Positions 39,601 through 50,340 of a DNA stretch of 64,000 bases are shown here, piece after piece. Under the pieces are notes generated by a model. The model saw only the letters and a list, made by a program, of their open reading frames with translations. It did no database searches and was not told the DNA's origin. Made by a program: the position numbers and the translations under genes. The stretch is from Ptychodera flava (lineage: Eukaryota > Hemichordata > Enteropneusta > Ptychoderidae). Position 1 is the first letter of the stretch, and each line of letters begins with the position of its first letter. The stretch lies in NCBI RefSeq assembly GCF_041260155.1, contig NC_091931.1, forward strand, positions 21,007,154 through 21,071,153. The letters are read 5' to 3'.

Positions 39601-42600
39601 AAGGTGCCAGTGGCCGACGCCACATTTCTTTTTGACGCCATCGTTAAAAATCATGACCTAAGATGACCTTCATACTAATCAAACCAATTACACTGCTCGT
39701 AACAAAGGCAACACCATAGGCGCGTCCATCAGCCAATCACACTATTTAACAAATAAAAGATCGGGCTCAAAAAGCCACAAACGGGTATTTAGAAACTGTT
39801 TTATGTTTGTGCAGTTCCATGCGGGGAAAGGGGTCGCGAAACTGCTAATCGTACGTGTGCCGTCTAACAGCTGGCAGTGCAATCCCGAAATTACAGGTCT
39901 ATTAAATAATCTAATGACGTTAAAAGTAGCCGGGAAAAAATGCAAAACAGCCGGGTTATTTACCCGGCACCCGGCTTCTAAGGACAACACTGCACATTCA
40001 ATGTGGTGGAGTACGTTATACCATCACCAATACAGCTTATAGTGCTTAAAAAGTATACTTTAGAACCAGAAAGAGAAAAATTGAATGATATCCCGCAAAA
40101 GTAAGAGTGTACAAATAATTTGTGCCTCAAATTATCTAAGTCGTCATTGAAAAACGTCACCACTATGATTTGGTCATAATTAATGGAAACATGAACTGAA
40201 ATTAATAGACTGACAGATATCGCATTTCAAATCAACTCTTCCTTGCTGTAACTTTGCAGATATGGTATGATTTTTCTCAATCATATATGAGGAGTCCAGT
40301 ACGGGAAGGGTTTCAAAGCGGATTTCTCATTCAAAAATTGATTCAGATGACAGCAATAACTTATCCAAATTTTCTCTACACAGGGCAACGTTCCTCTCTT
40401 TGTGAATGCTACTTGTGGTACCACAGTGCTGGGCGCATTTGATCCTGTGGAGAAAATTGCAGATATCTGTGAAAAATATAACATATGGCTGCATGTTGAT
40501 GTATGTAGGAATTAATTAAATTCTATATTAAAAAATTCATTCATTAACCTGTAGGTTATATTTCCATTATTGGCCTGTGGACCATTGCTTATCATAATTC
40601 AATAACATTTCAGTCAATGTTGGGAAGATTACACATTTGCAAATTTATCAAAGAGAAATTTATGTTTAAATTGATGGGGATGGCATCGTCATGTCACCTA
40701 TCGGGAGAAAACATGTTTAGAACTATGATGCAACATGATTTAATAAAATATCACATTATTATCAACATCTTTTCATGCAAAATATAATTTGAAGCTATCA
40801 TTTTTACTTGGAAAAGCCGTAATTACTATCTGTGTGTTTCTTTAGAGTTATTGTTTGTGTTGATGTTTTCGAATACAATTTACTTTATACATTGTATTCC
40901 TCTAGGCTGCCTGGGGAGGTGGTGCGTTACTGTCAAAAAGTGGAAAGAGCGTCTCTTTAAAGGAGTTCAAAGGTCAAACTCGTTGGCATGGTGCCTACAC
41001 AAGATGATGGGTGTACCAATTCAATGCTCAACCTTTCTAATGAGAGATAATGTAAGTTCTGGACGAAGTATTCTCCATGCATGTAATTTGTCAAATGTTC
41101 AGTTCTGCTGTCAGCAAATGCGACATGTTTCAAATATATCTCATGTCGTCATCTGTTGTCTATTGTCTGCCAGCTTTACGCTTATTCTCAGAAACCCCGG
41201 TAAGAAAACATTCATAGTTGGTTTGTAAGTTCCTTCAGATAATCTAACTTAAATATATTTAAATGAAGATGGAATTTGTATGGGCACATTTTTCAGGCAT
41301 ATTTTTTCACTTTCCAATCAAAAACCTCTCCTATACTGGTGTAATAATTAACTTTAAATTTTGAAATGTAGTTTCCTCATGATGCCTTTATTTAGGTAAT
41401 TAAAAGTAGCATACAATTTAAAGTAAATTATGAGAATTTTTTCTCAATTTTATTTGCTCATTTATTTTTCTCCCAAACAAATTCAGTACATAGGGTCCAA
41501 CGGATAACCTCATCCACTTTTGCTCAAATGATATACAACCACATTTGCATATTTAACGTAACATATATCGTGTTTGAGTCGAGTCTCGATCTTCTCTTGC
41601 CCAGATTGGGTTGATGCACGAAGCCAACAGTGCTGGAGCAAAGTATCTCTTCATGCAGGACAAGTTCTACGATGTTTCCTATGACACTGGGGACAAGGTA
41701 TTCCAGGCTAACCGCAAGGTGGACGCCTTCAAACTCTGGCTGATGTTGAAGGCCAAGGGGATTTCTGGAACAGAGGAAGAAACCAACATAAAGTTTGAAA
41801 ATTCAAGGTAATCATGTGCATCTTATTTCAAAGGGTTGATGGCACATACAGATCGTACGATATCACTTTAAGCGTCTGTCATGTGTGAAGTCATTATCCT
41901 GTCAAGTAACTAGTAAGAATATTAACACCACCTCTATATTGACTTCCTTCTTTGCATTCAAAGTATAATATTATGAATGGAGGTATTTGAAAACAGTATA
42001 ATCGGCTAAAATGGTCTAGATTGTCATTTTTGCCGAAGTGTAAAAGGTGGTATTTTATAATGTAATAGTTGTAATGATCTGGCTCTTATATATATAGTGA
42101 ATTCTTCAAAAAATGTTTTGTAAGCAAAAACAGGCGATTCCTTTGTAAATCTGATGACTTATTCTGTACGATATGGCCTCCGCTGTTTCATCAAAGGTAT
42201 GAGGGTTCAATATTGCATTTTCAAAATTTGAATTTGTTGACTTAAGATCAAACACCCATGTTTCTTAAATTTCCATGCAAAATTATCAACCCATGTGAAG
42301 TGTAGTTGAAGTATGGTACACATTGTTAATGATCCTATAATTGACTAATCACTGTCTCATTTGTATTTCAAACTTATTTTGGTTATCTTAGTCACATTCT
42401 GTCTCAGCTACAGACTGCATCCATGAGTACTGATTGCAATGTAGTGTTATATTCTGAATATCGTGGCAACAGTTGTTGTTCTGGAACAAGTCGGTTTATA
42501 CACCGTTCAATCGAAAAGCTCTTGTTTCCATGTTTTCCTGTTCAGTTCTTGTGAAAGCTTTAGTGCTTTACTGAAGAATGGTCACATTATCATGTGGGAA

Positions 42601-45471
42601 AAGATCTTCATTATATCGTTTTGTTTACTTTGCAGATATTTTGTCCAACTTTTAAAGGGCAGAGAAGGCTACAAATTCGTCACAGAGGTGAGGAATTATT
42701 AAGTTTGTATTATTTTGAACTTGAATCATGAATTTCCTTGCTAATATTCTGAAAACAGAGAGCTGCATACTAATAGCGGGCACATAAATTCTTAACAGAT
42801 ACCCTTTGCCAATTTCAAAATATATGATTGTGAAAATTCAATTCTCATAAACAATATTGACGCAGACTTTACAAAGTAACTTTGTTTATAAAATATCTTT
42901 GTCCACCTGTGAAAAATGAACCTGTGATTTCGTAAAATGAATATCATTTACAAGAAGGTAGCTGCATGGTTTCTGAAATCAACGAAATAGCTGATTCAAT
43001 ATATTTCATAATATACCTTTCTCGTTGCATTGTTGCAGACTTGTTCAGAATCACCAGTACAGTTGTATGGATACTACGTTTTATTTTTTAAAATAAAATT
43101 TTAATATCTGACACTGCTCAGTCTAAGCATTACCAATCTGTATCAAGAACGATGCTGATCATTTTTTATCATTTCTGAAATCATTATCTTTTGCGTCGTC
43201 TGACCAACAGCCGGAGTGCACCAATGTGTGTTTCTGGTACATCCCGCCATCTCTGAGGGACATGGAACCGAATGAAGACTTCAGTTTTCTGCTAGGAAAG
43301 GTATGGTACTAAATTCATTTCTTGATGTACATCTGTTATGTACAAGTATAAAAATGCCTGCCTGTCTTTGAATGGAAATAACCCATGATAATGATGCAAT
43401 TCAAATGCTTCTGATGGTAAAAGTATAAAGAGTACATGGATGCACACATCACAATGACAAACAATGACTGCTAGAAATTGTTAAAAACACGATTGGAACA
43501 AATTTGGGATAACCGGATGGTGAAGTAATGCCGATTTAATCTACAAATGTAATCTCATCTGCTTTTCTTTTTACATTACACACTTGATTGTATGAGTAAT
43601 TGTATTATTGCAACACTCAACTATCTGGCATCTAACAGTTTGAGAAATTTAAAAAATATGAAAATGCAATTATTCAAAATAAGTTCCAATCGTGTTTAAA
43701 GAACAATAGTGAATATAACTACAACAGCCTTTACAGGAAGCTAGGACATATTCAAATGCAAAACCTTTGTGAATAATAAAGAAATCTTATGGATACATGG
43801 TACATAATCAGTAATGGCATTGCTGGTGTTTTTTACCTCCACATGAACATGGTCGAACTAAAATTCCAGTGCAAAATATTAAACTGGTTTCAAAGGGCAA
43901 TTAGGGAAAACCTCATGATCAAACGTTGCATTATCAGATTAAATAGTGTCTCTATTTACAGTTGATTTAATTGCATTTGACATTTATGTCTTTGAAAGAA
44001 TAAATGGGTAAATCTCATAAAACTAATTTGTTTTCCAACTTTTATTTTGTAAAATTTTATGAAGTTGTTGGGTTAATGAATGAATGAATGAATGTGAGGT
44101 GCCACTGGCTTGCAAAGCGCCCTCTACAGTTTGATGTAGTAACTAGTGATATGTGATTACCTGTGATTTCTAGTGTTTTACGGGAGCCGTCATTATTTAC
44201 GGCCTGGGGGTGGGGGAGGTCGGAGGAATTTTCATCGGAAACTCTGAAATTTTGAGTGACTCCCCTTCCAACCCTGACGAATTTGAGTAACCCCTCTCGA
44301 ACACAGAAATTTTGACTATCCCCACTCCACTCTTACAAAAGTTAAGACGTGTATTTGTAAAATTTACAAAAATACAGCAGCAGTAAAGACCTTTCATATC
44401 CTGGTGTACCCTACTACATTATCATCGGTTATCTCATGACAGTTGAAAAAGGTGAAAGCATCAAAATGAAAATCAAAATCACAACAAAATGTAGATAAAA
44501 GCTCACGCTATAACCCGGACCAGTTACTCCAACCATATAGTATTGTTTACTTTGGATGGGTATCATGACAGGGTTTTCACTAAGATATCTGACTGGACAG
44601 AATTTGAAAGTACAGGAGGGAGAACACGCGGGAGGTTGAGGGGGAAATATCAGAAGAGGTTATACCCTCTCTTGCGTGGAAAAAATTGAGAAAATGATGT
44701 ATGTAATGGTGCAGGTTGGTGGCAATATGAGAGGTGTTTTCAATTTGTACTTTTACTAAGTAAAACTGTTAGAACATCCCAAAATCGCGAGAGGGGGTCT
44801 CCTCCTCTAGCATTGAAAATTTTGAGAAAATGATGTGTGAAATGATGCCATCTGAAAGGCGTTTTAATTCATTTTGCCCTCAAAATTGAGTAACCCCCTT
44901 CGTTCTCTCCACATTAGCTTTTCAGTTTTTTGAGTGACCCCCTCACATTCCTCCGACCCCAGGCCATAAATAATGACGGCTCCCTAATAGCTTTTCTACT
45001 AAAATATTTTGCAAGAGTTATTTCACACCATTGTCTACTACCAACCCTTTCCATTCAGTCCCATTTTGGAATATCAATCATCCCCTTTCTTGCCAAGACC
45101 TCCTCTGTCTTGCTCGTTAAGTCATCAAACATCTTATATGGGCATAATATTTGCCAGTGCTTTTAAAATACAGATAAAGGGCTTTTTACTTCTTACATAT
45201 TCTTAATTCATATCCCTTGAGCGAACTGTAAGAACAAAATATTGTCATCTTGCAGGTTGCACAAATCATAAAGGAGAGGATGACCAAACAGGGCACGCTG
45301 ATGATTTCCTACACGCCTCTTGGCAACTTGCCAAACTTCTTCAGATACGTCTTCAGTAATCCCAAGACAACCAAGCAAGACGTTGAATTCATCGTCAGTG
45401 AGACAGAACGGCTTGGACAACACATCACAGTTGATGAGTTGAGGGCATACAAAACCGTCAATGATGCCTAA
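27608..45471 (+). CDS. Group II PLP decarboxylase (CSAD/GADL1/GAD-like), copy A, frameshifted in this sequence
   Basis: Predicted exons: 27608-27623, 29683-29850, 31092-31217, 31720-31810, 32869-32975, 33663-33781, 34174-34253, 36771-36825, 40384-40500, 40906-41051, 41605-41807, 42636-42687, 43211-43300, 45256-45471; about 528 residues if the frame were whole. Family hallmarks: [73 protein letters not shown] with the PLP-binding Lys (codon 41001-41003), [30 protein letters not shown]. The enzyme would be cytosolic and remove the alpha-carboxyl of cysteine sulfinate, aspartate or glutamate (to hypotaurine, beta-alanine or GABA); substrate is not decided. Exon 10 is 146 bp, one short of copy B: A5 at 40934-40938 replaces AAGAAA, giving a stop at 41005-41007 just past the catalytic Lys. 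Exon 1 is inferred; the alternative start is ATG 29676. Confidence 0.85.
28300..28642 (+). mobile_element. TTAA-type MITE family, full-length copy 2
   Basis: Best copy of the family: the left end reads TTTAAGGTAGTATGCGCCTT and the right end CATTCTACCTTAA, which are inverted repeats. TTAA is present at both edges. The internal sequence holds GATATTTGAAATTCAAAATG and AAGTGGTAGATCAGAAAAGA, shared with copies at 33.2, 51.1, 52.2 and 61.5 kb. About 340 bp with no coding capacity. It lies in intron 1 of copy A. Confidence 0.75.
29945..30935 (+). pseudogene. Decayed Penelope-like reverse transcriptase in intron 2 of copy A
   Basis: Translation in pieces shows reverse-transcriptase motifs: [10 protein letters not shown] (motif A region) near 30025-30050, [17 protein letters not shown] (motif B) near 30210-30265, [12 protein letters not shown] (motif C with RDD in place of the commoner Y/RDD forms) near 30335-30370, then NINKMHPTF, and RNSCHP near 30570. 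Spacing and wording fit Penelope-like elements rather than LINE or LTR types. An in-frame TAG follows motif A and several frameshifts break the 3' part, so it is dead. No GIY-YIG endonuclease was recognised. Boundaries are approximate. Confidence 0.7.
32690..32855. repeat. AT-rich minisatellite, about 29-bp unit
   Basis: Five to six diverged units of the form ACTAAATTTAAATATTCATT-like sequence (TTGGCACTGAAT, TTGACACTAAAT variants). It ends only about 15 bp before the acceptor of exon 5 of copy A, where it replaces a normal pyrimidine tract. Confidence 0.7.
33226..33556 (+). mobile_element. TTAA-type MITE family, copy 3 (left end lost)
   Basis: Similarity to the 28300-28642 copy starts at AAACTTTTGCTCAAACTT and runs to the complete right end GCGCATTCTACCTTAA. 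It lies in the intron before exon 6 of copy A. Confidence 0.72.
34610..35420. repeat. Tandem array, 100-107 bp unit, about eight copies
   Basis: GAGCTTTTGAAAAATAGAGA occurs about eight times at regular spacing, each followed by GGTGTTATTTGGTGGCACTT, GGGGAGTATTTTTG and a G-run/C-run pair such as GGGGTGTCCCCCT. The units are highly similar, so the array was amplified recently. The G-run/C-run pair can form a short hairpin in each unit. Confidence 0.9.
35640..35870. repeat. Two diverged units of the 12.7-kb satellite-like repeat
   Basis: TTTAGGGCAATTTATGCCAT then GGTCAAAAAATC and GTCCAATTTCTTTGAAATTT match motifs of the tandem repeat at 12735-13190. Here the units lie inside the Harbinger-like element. 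Confidence 0.6.
37875..37996. repeat. Near-perfect 122-bp palindrome
   Basis: TGCGTATATAGAAAACTCAT on the left and its complement on the right pair through to the centre at AATAATATT with only a few mismatches and almost no loop. It lies within the hAT-like element. Confidence 0.9.
38070..38282. repeat. Inverted repeat, about 33-bp arms, 145-bp loop
   Basis: TTGCAACATTTCTGTCAATC at about 38071 is matched by its complement ending near 38280. The pair lies between the palindrome and the nested Mutator-like element. Confidence 0.8.
38551..39172. mobile_element. Nested Mutator-like MITE (622 bp), 9-bp target duplication
   Basis: The right end, read inward on the minus strand, is CAGTCCTACTAATTACTGCC; the left end matches it from GTCCTACT onward. 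Both ends hold iterations of CGGGCAGTGA or its complement, and further internal copies lie near 38760 and 38950. The perfect direct repeat GCCTTGAGC flanks it (38542-38550 and 39173-39181). A 9-bp duplication fits Mutator-like elements, although CAG-starting ends also occur in hAT. Confidence 0.8.
39312..39641 (-). CDS. 109-codon frame inside the hAT-like element, function unknown
   Basis: It opens with a true ATG (39639-39641) in a moderate context and reads [12 protein letters not shown] at the N-terminus, with a lysine/arginine-rich middle ([10 protein letters not shown]). I do not recognise the family. Given its place within a 2.64-kb inverted-repeat element and its basic composition, it could be the first exon of a decayed transposase or a captured host 5' exon. 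The local GC content is higher than its surroundings. It may equally be chance. Confidence 0.25.
   Translation of the reverse strand: MASKRNVASATGTLPMEYFFPKKARSKGILDSKNIFSLCMKNFNFAEFVRKKRRKDVILIDDSKFVRLQLVFRRRAGCQRHSHYEYDLLSKSSYSQSNTDAFSRFKKMS
43486..43696. mobile_element. Fold-back MITE, family with ends AACACGATTGGAAC, copy in gene A
   Basis: Left end AACACGATTGGAACAAATTT; right end is the complement ending TTCCAATCGTGTT. It shares GAAGTAATG..GATTTAATCT and a TTTTACATTACACA-like core with the element at 55974-56191. It lies in the last intron of copy A. Confidence 0.75.
44074..44094. repeat. (GAAT)n microsatellite
   Basis: Five successive GAAT units in the last intron of copy A. Confidence 0.85.
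44182..44984. mobile_element. Harbinger-like non-autonomous element (803 bp)
   Basis: Left end GGGAGCCGTCATTATTTACG; the right end is its complement with one change. Flanks are TAC and TAA, an imperfect TWA-type duplication. Internally it has two copies of the GAGAGGG..CCTCTC module followed by TTGAGAAAATGATGT, recalling the array in the 34380-36630 element. It lies in the last intron of copy A. Confidence 0.65.
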
Positions 45472-45800
45472 GATTCACAGACAAAGGTCCTCACTGATCA
45501 AAATTATATGTGCAATGAAATCGACAGTTTGCTTTTTCTTCGTTATCAAAGTAGGCCGAATTAAAATAAGGTTTTGTTTCTCATCTGTGTCTCCACACGT
45601 TTGTAAGAGACCCACGATGAGAAACCGGCCTTATTTTTACGCAACATATCAATTCCTATTTAACAGTTGAGATAAAGATATACAAAGGACACGATGCAAT
45701 ATGTAATTGTCCGCAAAATTATATATTGCAACAAAATGGGCGATAGTATGGTGGATAAAATGAATAAACTGAGGCTTTCATAAATGACCTTTTACTGTAC
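45472..45800 (+). terminator. 3'UTR and poly(A) signal of decarboxylase copy A
   Basis: The stop TAA is at 45469-45471. A canonical AATAAA at 45763-45768 gives a 3'UTR of about 310 bp. Confidence 0.55.
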
Positions 45801-46149
45801 AAATTGTTTAATTATTTTACTTCCGCTTTTCCTCTTATTCCTTATTCTTCTTATGAATGTCTATGTTTCTGGCCACGGTGCCTGGAAAACATTGCATCTG
45901 AGTTTTGTCTGATGATTCCTGTCAGAGGAAAATATTATATTTTTAAAGTTGTTTTGTCTTTAGTAGTCTGCTTGGAAACTACAGAGCGAATCTGAAAAGC
46001 ATGTATGGTGTATTTCAGCGTGACTACCACTCCTAAATATGACTGCTTCTGTTGGTTCACTGATAAATTCTAGAAGTATTGCATTTTTCATTTTTATACG
46101 TCAATTACCAAAACACCCACCAACCACTTGTTAGGGCTCATTTTAAAGC

Positions 46150-46342
46150 TCATTCAGTATTAAAACCTAAAGCTTTCACCAGCAAATTTTTGTGGAAATC
46201 GAAATTATAATTTACCAAAATTTTGCACGGCGATCCTCGATTTTTATTTTCTTGATGTTTAAAAAGAATGGTTTAAAGTTTTGTCTTTGAAAATTTGAGC
46301 AAAAGTTTAAGTGGTTTGATTTCAAGGCGCATTCTACCTTAA
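46150..46342 (-). mobile_element. TTAA-type MITE family, partial antisense copy 4
   Basis: Read on the minus strand it starts with TTAAGGTAGAATGCGCCTTG and continues through the ACTTTTGCTCAAA and CAAGAAAATAAAAATCG blocks of the family before similarity stops. It lies between the two decarboxylase genes. Confidence 0.65.
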
Positions 46343-47048
46343 TGTCATTCAAAGATTGTAGCAAAGCTAGGACTTATTTTCCCTTCTTTTCTTCATGCAA
46401 ATATCTGCAAAAAAGTTCGGTGCGGAAATAGTTTAAAGAAAGTGGGTGATGTAAATTGACATTATAATTTGCTTTGGCTAGCTTACTTTTAAAAAAATTG
46501 CCAAGTAGTTCTCGGCAAAAGTTTTGGGAAATCATTGAAACCCACTGATTTTAACTTTGTATAAAAATATCTAAGGTAGTTATTACATTGTACCCAAGAA
46601 GATGGAGCATGACGTATGTTTTAAAATAATTCCTTAACTCAAACCCGTCTCTTGAAACTTCTTCGAAATGAGGATGAGAAAAAAATTGAAAGTTTCTCAA
46701 AAATTAACAGTGAAAGTTGTGTTCTTCTCCTCCTAATTAAGAGAATTCTTCACCACAAATGATCTGGTGGAAAGAATTTATGATGTGGATCAGCTTATAG
46801 GCTAGGCTCCAAAACATTTTCCACACCCCTTGACGTGCGCTGTAAGCATGCGTCACGCACGAGACGTAAGAGAAACCGAAATAATGTTACAGGTAGTCGA
46901 GGTGACTTTCTCTGTGCTAATACAAAATATTTCAAGTTACACACGACTGTACCTTCAAATCATTTCAATTGTTCTGAGAGTTTTTACTCTGCCTTTTTCT
47001 TTACCAATTTATGCGGTTAGATTAAGCCTTGTATATGATACACAATTG

Positions 47049-47650
47049 GTAATAATAATAATAATAATAATAATATTTTTATTGCTTGCTTGTAAATATA
47101 GGATTTACATCACATTTGTGGCAATAAAAGTGTGATACAAAAAATAAGTTAAATTTTCTTCAATAAAGATAAAGTATTACAATAATAGTAGCTAATAATA
47201 AATATAACTAGGTATTTCTTTGTTTATATAAAGTAAAAATATAATCAGCAAGTTGTTCATTAAAAGATAACTCTTGTTTTGTTAGTAGAGAAATAAGCTG
47301 ATTTTCAGTATCGTCGTTTGGGAATTGATTTTACTGAAAAAGTACTTTCTTTGGACTTTGTATTTCTGACAGACTAATAAAAAGTGTGTTTCATCTTCAA
47401 TACTGTTGGTGTTACACTGACAAGATGAGGAGTGTAGGGTGGATGTCCTTCATTGGAAAATATGATGCCGTGCTGTTCTTTCAAAACGCTATGGCGTAAT
47501 TGTCCTGTACAATAGAGAGTTTCAATATTACCAGGATTCAATGGAAGTAATAGGGCATAGGGTATATGGCATCTTGTCAATACCAATGACATAAACATCC
47601 ATGGATTCTTGTTATATTGTCTCTCTCCTCCATGACTTGGTCATCCCCTG
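47049..47650 (-). mobile_element. LINE (CR1/L2-type) 3' end fragment, minus strand
   Basis: Minus-strand translation across 47300-47415 gives CQCNTNSIEDETHFLLVC followed by a basic stretch and a stop, which is the C-terminal Cys/His motif downstream of reverse transcriptase in CR1/L2-like LINEs. A 3' untranslated stretch of about 230 bp then ends in (ATT)n, seen here as (TAA)n at 47050-47073. Upstream coding sequence is broken by stops and frameshifts. The 5' limit is approximate. Confidence 0.68.
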
Positions 47651-47940
47651 GCCGCCTCAGACATTCCCTAAAATTGTCTAATTTACTAAAAAATGTCTCT
47701 GTCACGGGACTATGGTCACTGTAAACTATGTTTAAAAGACTCCAACAGTCTTGTGAGTACTTTTATACTGTGATGCTAAATTATTCGGAAACTACAAAAG
47801 GCCATTTTTGTATTGTCCGCTTCTTGTGATGGCGATCACACTGCATTAAAGTCATGACACACAGTGTTCAAGATATGCACCCCTTTGAGCTACCAAGTTA
47901 TTTAGGTCAAATAATTGGGGTCATGTCAGCATATCTCACA

Positions 47941-48176
47941 ACAGCTGATTGGCCTGACCCTTGTGTGTGTACATAAGGTTATAGTTTATACTGAACTCAA
48001 GGGAACATATTCTGCCATGTCAGCTGAGTAGACGTTTCGTCGTGAAACAGCGGACCTGACAGTTGGGGAACTTTCTTGCTGTACGCTGGGACCTGTGAAT
48101 CATATACTGAACTGACGACTGTCCCTACCGTCACTGTTTAACGTGACGTCTTCTGGAAAATCTACCACAGGCAGCC
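47941..48176 (+). promoter_or_regulatory. Candidate promoter and 5'UTR of decarboxylase copy B
   Basis: The stretch holds an inverted CCAAT box (ATTGG, about 47948-47952) and a CRE-like TGACGTC (48144-48150) about 30 bp before the proposed start codon. Sequence is less AT-rich than its surroundings. The transcription start cannot be placed from sequence alone. Confidence 0.35.
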
Positions 48177-50283
48177 ATGGAAGCAAACAATGGTAATTAC
48201 ACACCATCTGAACATATATGTAGTGCTTTTGAAAATATTTATTTCCCTTTTTAATATTCTATATGACTTAAAATTTTTATGTAATCCTATATCAACTTTA
48301 TAAGATACATGCCACACACCACAAATTTGAATGTCACCGCATGGCTCTTCACATTTCTCAACATAGCAAACACGTTATCAACAATTACATATAAGCACGT
48401 GTGTGCCCTCATTGCATGCAGAATGCTTCGATCGTCACAGTAAAGGCTTCTCTTCCGTTGGTCAGAAAAAGAACACTCGGCAGGGAGCAACATATTTGTC
48501 GAAATTTCATTGTATAAGTCCATTGTGTATCAGAGTAATTGAAATGCCACATATAAATTGTGTGCAACATTTAGTTTTAAACACGCACCGATTAATACAG
48601 ATATTCACACCTGAAAAATCATGTGGGGCCTACTTAAGTTTGCAAAATCAGCTTTATGTTCCTATTCTAAAAACCCTTCTCAGATTTTAACATATGTTTC
48701 TTGACAGGTACCCATTCTTTCAGTTGCACAATAACTCCAGTTCAAGGCCATTCGTCTGCCAATCTACTGCATATATCATAATGTGTCATATTACGCTAAT
48801 CTTGATTTATAATCACCTCAATGATTACTCCCGATTCTAAAACTCGCAAAATCTTCTCCTTGAACAGGTTCAACAAGTGGCATATGAAGGCCATCACTCT
48901 TCAAAGTATTTGTTACGAGAAATTTTCAGACATTTAGCTTAAAGCCAAACACCTGAAATTCTTACAATATCAAAGTCCAAACATTTGATAAACGTGTGTG
49001 CAGCTGTGTTGAGTTCGGTGATAGTGTTTACACTAGCTTCACATAACAAATATTGATTTACAAATCTAAAAATAAAATTATACCTCTCGTTTGATGTAAG
49101 ATTGAAGACTAAAGTCAGGCATATGAAAATCTACCTCTTAGAATATACGTGGAAAGCATTGCCGCATTCTCGCCTTTTAATATAGCTTATCAACTCATTA
49201 CAGTAGAATAACTAACTTGAACAATTATTATCGTTTTCAAACATACTTAACACGAATTTCGCAGTCCAAGGTCTTAATAAAATGATTGCCGGTTGTACAT
49301 TATTATTTGAGATGCTTACACCCCGGACTTACGTACTGTACGTGATGTAAAGTGCTGTTACTGGTTAATGTCAAGTTCAAGGCTATAGTCGAGTCTTGAT
49401 AACAGTATATGTCTAGTCGTTGCGACTGACCCGGAATGTGTATGACCTAGTTTAATTTACAACATTTAGTGTCGTCATAGTTCGACTTTTAGACACCTTA
49501 AAACACACTGATCTTTTTTCACAAAATTGGCAACACTCCTTGGTTTTCTCACAATGACAGGTAATCCCACATCAGGCGGTGATGTTGCTAGTTATGAACT
49601 AGTGGATGGTTTTGAGATCAGCGACGGTGACATGGCAAATCTCACTGAGGATCAGAAATTCCTCCGAGATGCGATGGACATCATTTTCAAAGAGGGCGTT
49701 GTGAAAGCACGTGATCGGAGAAGAAAAGGTAAGAATTGAAAATGGTAAATTTAGTCAATTTAAAAAACAAACTGATCGAGGTACATAAATTCCAAAAGAT
49801 GTGTTGGAGATTAATAGAATCGATTGTAATGTCTGGAGTACGACAAAAGAGCTATTGGAGAACATTTTTGGATTGCAACGAATTTGAGCTTTTTTATTTG
49901 AAATTTATATAGGTGAATGTACTCAATATACATGAGAACACAGACCGGGAATAAATTTATACATACATGTATGTATGCACAAGATTGCAGTAAGTGACCT
50001 TACGACTAACAGATCTTCTTTTGTTCACACAAATCAATTGTCTTCGTCTTCGCAGTTGTTGAATATCGTGACCCTGGTGAACTGAAGGAAATATTTGAAT
50101 TAGGTATAAGTGAAGAAAGCACCGACTCAGAAAACTTGCTGGAAATACTTAAAGAAATTTTCAAGTACAGCGTTTTGCCAGGTGACGACTCTCAACTTGA
50201 AATTAAAGACAATATAAACGACAGAAGTGATCTATTCAATCAATCAATCAATCAATCAATCAGTTAATCAATCAATCAATCAG

Positions 50284-50340
<57 letters not shown>

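Larger units (their letters stand above)
37351..39992. mobile_element. hAT-like element (2.64 kb) with nested insertion
   Basis: The outer ends are CAGTGTTGTCCTTA (37351) and its exact complement (39979-39992); both are followed inward by an AGCCGGGTA-type motif. CAG-starting ends of this kind are usual in hAT elements, but the flanking 8 bp (CTATGTGG, CACATTCA) do not match, so the duplication is lost or the ends were rearranged. It contains a large palindrome, a second inverted pair, a nested Mutator-like element and, on the minus strand, a 109-codon frame. It lies in intron 8 of copy A. Confidence 0.65.

Noticed and set aside
48403..48690. 95-codon plus-strand frame in the first intron of copy B
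   Set aside because: No family features, and the neighbouring exons are explained without it.
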